Source: Gammaproteobacteria bacterium (lineage in GTDB: Bacteria > Pseudomonadota > Gammaproteobacteria > Pseudomonadales > Azotimanducaceae). From it: a DNA stretch of 6,181 nucleotides. The translations under genes and the position numbers were made by a program. The notes under the pieces are model-generated. The model was not told the DNA's origin, ran no database searches, and was given only the letters and a program-made list of their open reading frames with translations. Shown here in pieces: positions 5,501 through 6,181 of this stretch. How positions within the stretch are numbered: position 1 is the stretch's first letter; each line of letters opens with the position of its first letter. The stretch spans positions 1 through 6,181 of the forward strand of contig NZEI01000119.1 in assembly GCA_002690405.1 (NCBI GenBank), written 5' to 3'.

Positions 5501-6181
5501 TCTATGAGCCTCATCAATTATTATACAGGAAGTAATTTTTGCAAGCGGTTCAAGAGGAGAGTTTTCATCAAATTCTTGAAATTCATCGTTTGTTTTTTCA
5601 TCATCAACTTGATCCACGCTTAGTTTTTTCTTTAATTTTGGAAGAATTTTGTAAAAGGAGGATATGGTTGCAACAATTACACCATTTTCAGGCAGTAGAT
5701 CTTCAAATTCAATTCCCGCTGGAAGTTCACCTCCAGCTCCAAAAAACCTATGAATATTTAGGGCTGTTTTTCCTTTGGCATGATAAATCTGTTTGAAGGC
5801 ATCAATTGCTTGTTCACACAATTCATGGCTATGTGCTAACCAAATAATGAATTTAGAATTTTTTTGTTGCTCTGGCGAGTCCTGCTTTCGACTATTTAGC
5901 CAATCAACCAAAGTTTCAACAACTAATCTTGTTTTACCAGCACCTGTAGGAATAGCTATGAGAGTCTTTTTTGTAAAATCCTCTTCAGTTAGCATTCTCA
6001 TAATATGTTGTGAACCAGCAATTTGATAATCATGTAACGGCTTGATGTCTAGATTTGCTTCTACTGTCTCCATTTTTGCTCCCGGCTTTTCACCCGGCAA
6101 CGATTCAACTACTGAAGTTGGAAGATCCAAAAATTTTGTTAATTCCAAACCCCACTTGTAATTCCATTTTGACGAAATTGA
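2594..6181 (-). CDS. DEAH-family SF2 helicase with PKD-like insert, zinc module, HEAR-type repeats and C-terminal EVE/PUA-like domain
   Basis: Numbering is from the TTG at 6148. The frame stays open to 6181 with no ATG (SISSKWNYKWGLELTKF), so the true start is probably beyond the window. Lobe 1 has LHDYQ (38-42), PTGAGKT (67-73), DEAH (212-215) and TATP (249-252). Lobe 2 has RILFFACN (474-481), LTTGFDVP (533-540) and QMIGRGMRG (559-567). All motifs needed for ATP-driven translocation are intact. Residues about 294-385 look like a PKD/Ig-like domain (GDPVRINGDRSFDNEG, YDWSIE, GTYSIKLKVTNTDG). A zinc module C657-x2-C660/C699-x2-C702 follows lobe 2. Residues about 838-1025 hold three loosely similar units (FGHIPTTRQFKE, KHGAITKEDL, YGRFPHFDEI). 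Residues about 1039-1180 resemble UPF0310/EVE proteins (WIWSTTQENWEILNKERIW, GDKVIFYVIGTGEFQGIFE, EDYELVYKAM). EVE domains are PUA-like readers of modified bases. Residues 735-810 are an unrecognised module. Likely a cytoplasmic DNA-defence or restriction-type translocase; there is no nuclease motif in the chain itself. Helicase identity is certain; target is inferred. Confidence 0.95.
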   Translation of the reverse strand, partial: SISSKWNYKWGLELTKFLDLPTSVVESLPGEKPGAKMETVEANLDIKPLHDYQIAGSQHIMRMLTEEDFTKKTLIAIPTGAGKTRLVVETLVDWLNSRKQDSPEQQKNSKFIIWLAHSHELCEQAIDAFKQIYHAKGKTALNIHRFFGAGGELPAGIEFEDLLPENGVIVATISSFYKILPKLKKKLSVDQVDDEKTNDEFQEFDENSPLEPLAKITSCIIIDEAHRSLAASYTAFLRAMGLSFRGKGRNDHNIALVGLTATPFRGSGRDQFDDQELGAQTKRLRKRYGGEPFVPFIHSYSSQPKPTAIIDCPNDIILGDPVRINGDRSFDNEGIIANYDWSIELVGEEKEPLPNVKPEKTIYQNFSKEGTYSIKLKVTNTDGNFDEAEKEIHVIKLDDEIPMDDFGKQKALYKTLTERNILCKVLSGKIQGANITIYDEKTLQATNLKGEIQKKTLGEIAEDYKRNNTILNTINNLHSKYDRKRILFFACNIDHARSIAIVLKAKYDIKAAYLDSTIPIGRRIQIINQFKNGEISVLCNVDILTTGFDVPEIDCVFVGRPAKSTVLFTQMIGRGMRGTRMGGTSDMWLINTDDQIQLRFLRGAIPLGWQTFEPFWEPLSPNLDLGLLPEEKYVQEQDEVIHWDTPAEEPSISEPVEETKPKTVEHSCLKCGITATGIVDIKDVFGFEAPDSLVIEQLAKDEHGQIPNKCEKCRKAWYPKKIEVEVAQTSKQDEWIEFMSTQKNFQGNYQMVLGLYFVRCQRYQTGGYIGSARIFLAKHNPGKSADFFYRHPVFDVYSKRGLITIHQSGEISFKKILDLNGFERICYEKLEAEESKRTIPVTVTENLTDKQIKEKLDSHYENCKGVFGHIPTTRQFKESTRKELLDLMERLYGNYDKFLDSKNESLETDQYLKDILYYEYYDLFYIKHGAITKEDLHEHGKYRIDDYEDAFGSFDDFLQIVSNTDKRVLNLLKEPILDSELEDFLVKLDEDRKVMREGYGRFPHFDEIRTESKIGVEHYIVHGYFQSATLQRFHDVIDTPSDFGRKYKKSRIWIWSTTQENWEILNKERIWASKIPLEKISERVSSGDKVIFYVIGTGEFQGIFEFDGEWYPAPSPVWHDETDDVIYQSQIKVKPLVLGHVQVYGIAPKLQAFPSSDKRLINLVLKGGSGYPSNNRQPISTEDYELVYKAMDTKN
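2598..2603 (+). terminator. Oligo-T tract downstream of the zinc-finger/PLD-like gene
   Basis: Six T residues begin six bases after the plus-strand stop codon (2589-2591). As an archaeal oligo-T terminator it would end the regulator and zinc-finger transcript. The same bases encode the penultimate lysine region of the convergent helicase, so the overlap of function is forced by the 2-bp gap between the stop codons. Confidence 0.45.
2609..3034 (-). other. EVE/PUA-like domain region of the helicase
   Basis: Helicase residues about 1039-1180. The order is an aromatic strand with TTQENW, a GDKVIFYVIG strand, a GIFEF strand, WHDE, then VKPLVLG and the closing STEDYELVYKAM. This follows the EVE/UPF0310 fold seen in short archaeal stand-alone proteins. 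Members of this superfamily bind modified bases in an aromatic cage. The tryptophans and tyrosines at W1042, W1044, W1051, W1060, Y1082 and Y1100 are candidates for lining such a pocket. Confidence 0.75.
3059..3637 (-). other. Three tandem HEAR-type helical repeats in the helicase
   Basis: Helicase residues about 838-1030 contain three units of roughly 50-70 residues. Each has a turn of the type G-x-(I/F)-(P/T) followed by a helix and an aromatic-rich FGSFDDFL or YGNYDKFL-like ending: GHIPTTRQFKE then LYGNYDKFL; HGAITKEDL then AFGSFDDFL; YGRFPHFDEI then YIVHGYF. This resembles the homing-endonuclease-associated repeat, a small helical DNA-binding unit. The third copy is the most diverged. Confidence 0.5.
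4250..4276 (-). repeat. 27-nt copy shared with the zinc-finger gene (inverted, copy 2)
   Basis: On the minus strand this encodes EQDEVIHWD at helicase residues 625-633, in the linker between helicase lobe 2 and the zinc module. It matches 1473-1499 at 26 of 27 bases. In this copy the cysteines of the finger are absent on the N-terminal side, so it is not a full zinc finger here. Confidence 0.8.
4994..5269 (-). other. PKD-like (Ig-fold) domain inserted between the helicase lobes
   Basis: Helicase residues about 294-385. The order of features matches PKD domains: a proline-alanine start (PTAIIDCPN), a GDPVRINGDRSFDNEG strand and turn, YDWSIE in place of the usual Y-x-W-x-F/W-G, then a long turn, and FSKEGTYSIKLKVTNTDGNFDEAEKEIHV, which is the classic PKD G-T-Y-x-V-x-L-x-V-x-N/D ending. 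It interrupts the helicase after motif III and before lobe 2. PKD domains are normally extracellular in archaeal surface proteins. Confidence 0.8.

Noticed and set aside
4410..6026. Four short plus-strand open frames (4410-4598, 4666-4905, 5539-5796, 5793-6026)
   Set aside because: All lie opposite helicase motifs that are clearly conserved, and their translations have no recognisable features.
1..6181. CRISPR array, tRNA, insertion sequence or integrase
   Set aside because: I found no regularly spaced direct repeats, no cloverleaf-like sequence, no transposase or recombinase motifs and no terminal repeats. The CARF-like and Cas4-like genes are the only hints of a CRISPR link.

Overview
The window is AT-rich (about one third G+C by eye) and looks archaeal. 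The three visible gene starts (470 minus, 535 plus, 1410 plus) have no Shine-Dalgarno sequence, and AT-rich TATA-like elements lie a short distance upstream, as expected for leaderless or short-leader archaeal transcripts. The proteins fit this too: a CARF-like plus winged-helix regulator, small Cys/His zinc modules, and an EVE/UPF0310-type domain. An ammonia-oxidising archaeon of the Nitrososphaerota (Thaumarchaeota), such as a Nitrosopumilus relative, is my best guess from style alone. I see no rRNA, tRNA, CRISPR array, insertion sequence or integrase.

Layout. (1) 1-470, minus: the N-terminal 156 codons of a Cas4/RecB-like PD-(D/E)XK nuclease whose C-terminus runs off the left edge. (2) 471-534: a 64-bp divergent promoter region with a perfect 15-bp palindrome plus a third copy of its half-site exactly 20 bp further on. 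(3) 535-1362, plus: a CARF-like domain fused to a winged helix. (4) 1410-2591, plus: a 393-residue protein with a Cys/His zinc finger at each end and a degenerate phospholipase D-like (MIT_C-like) core. (5) 2594-6181, minus: a superfamily 2 DEAH helicase of at least 1184 residues. It carries a PKD-like domain between the two RecA lobes, a CxxC...CxxC zinc module, about three homing-endonuclease-associated-type repeats, and a C-terminal EVE/PUA-like domain. Its frame stays open to the right edge.

How they may work together (inference). The set combines a nuclease, a probable ligand-sensing regulator, a zinc-finger/PLD-like protein, and a helicase with a domain family known to read modified bases. 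That is the composition of a genome-defence or DNA-processing island, and I cannot match it to a named system. The wHTH protein probably binds the palindrome, repressing itself and possibly activating the divergent nuclease gene. The helicase could recognise modified foreign DNA through its EVE domain and open it for a nuclease. A 27-nt stretch (26/27 identical, encoding EQDEVIHWD in both) is shared by the zinc-finger gene and the convergent helicase gene, which hints at shared history. The convergent genes are only 2 bp apart, so their T-tract terminators lie inside each other.
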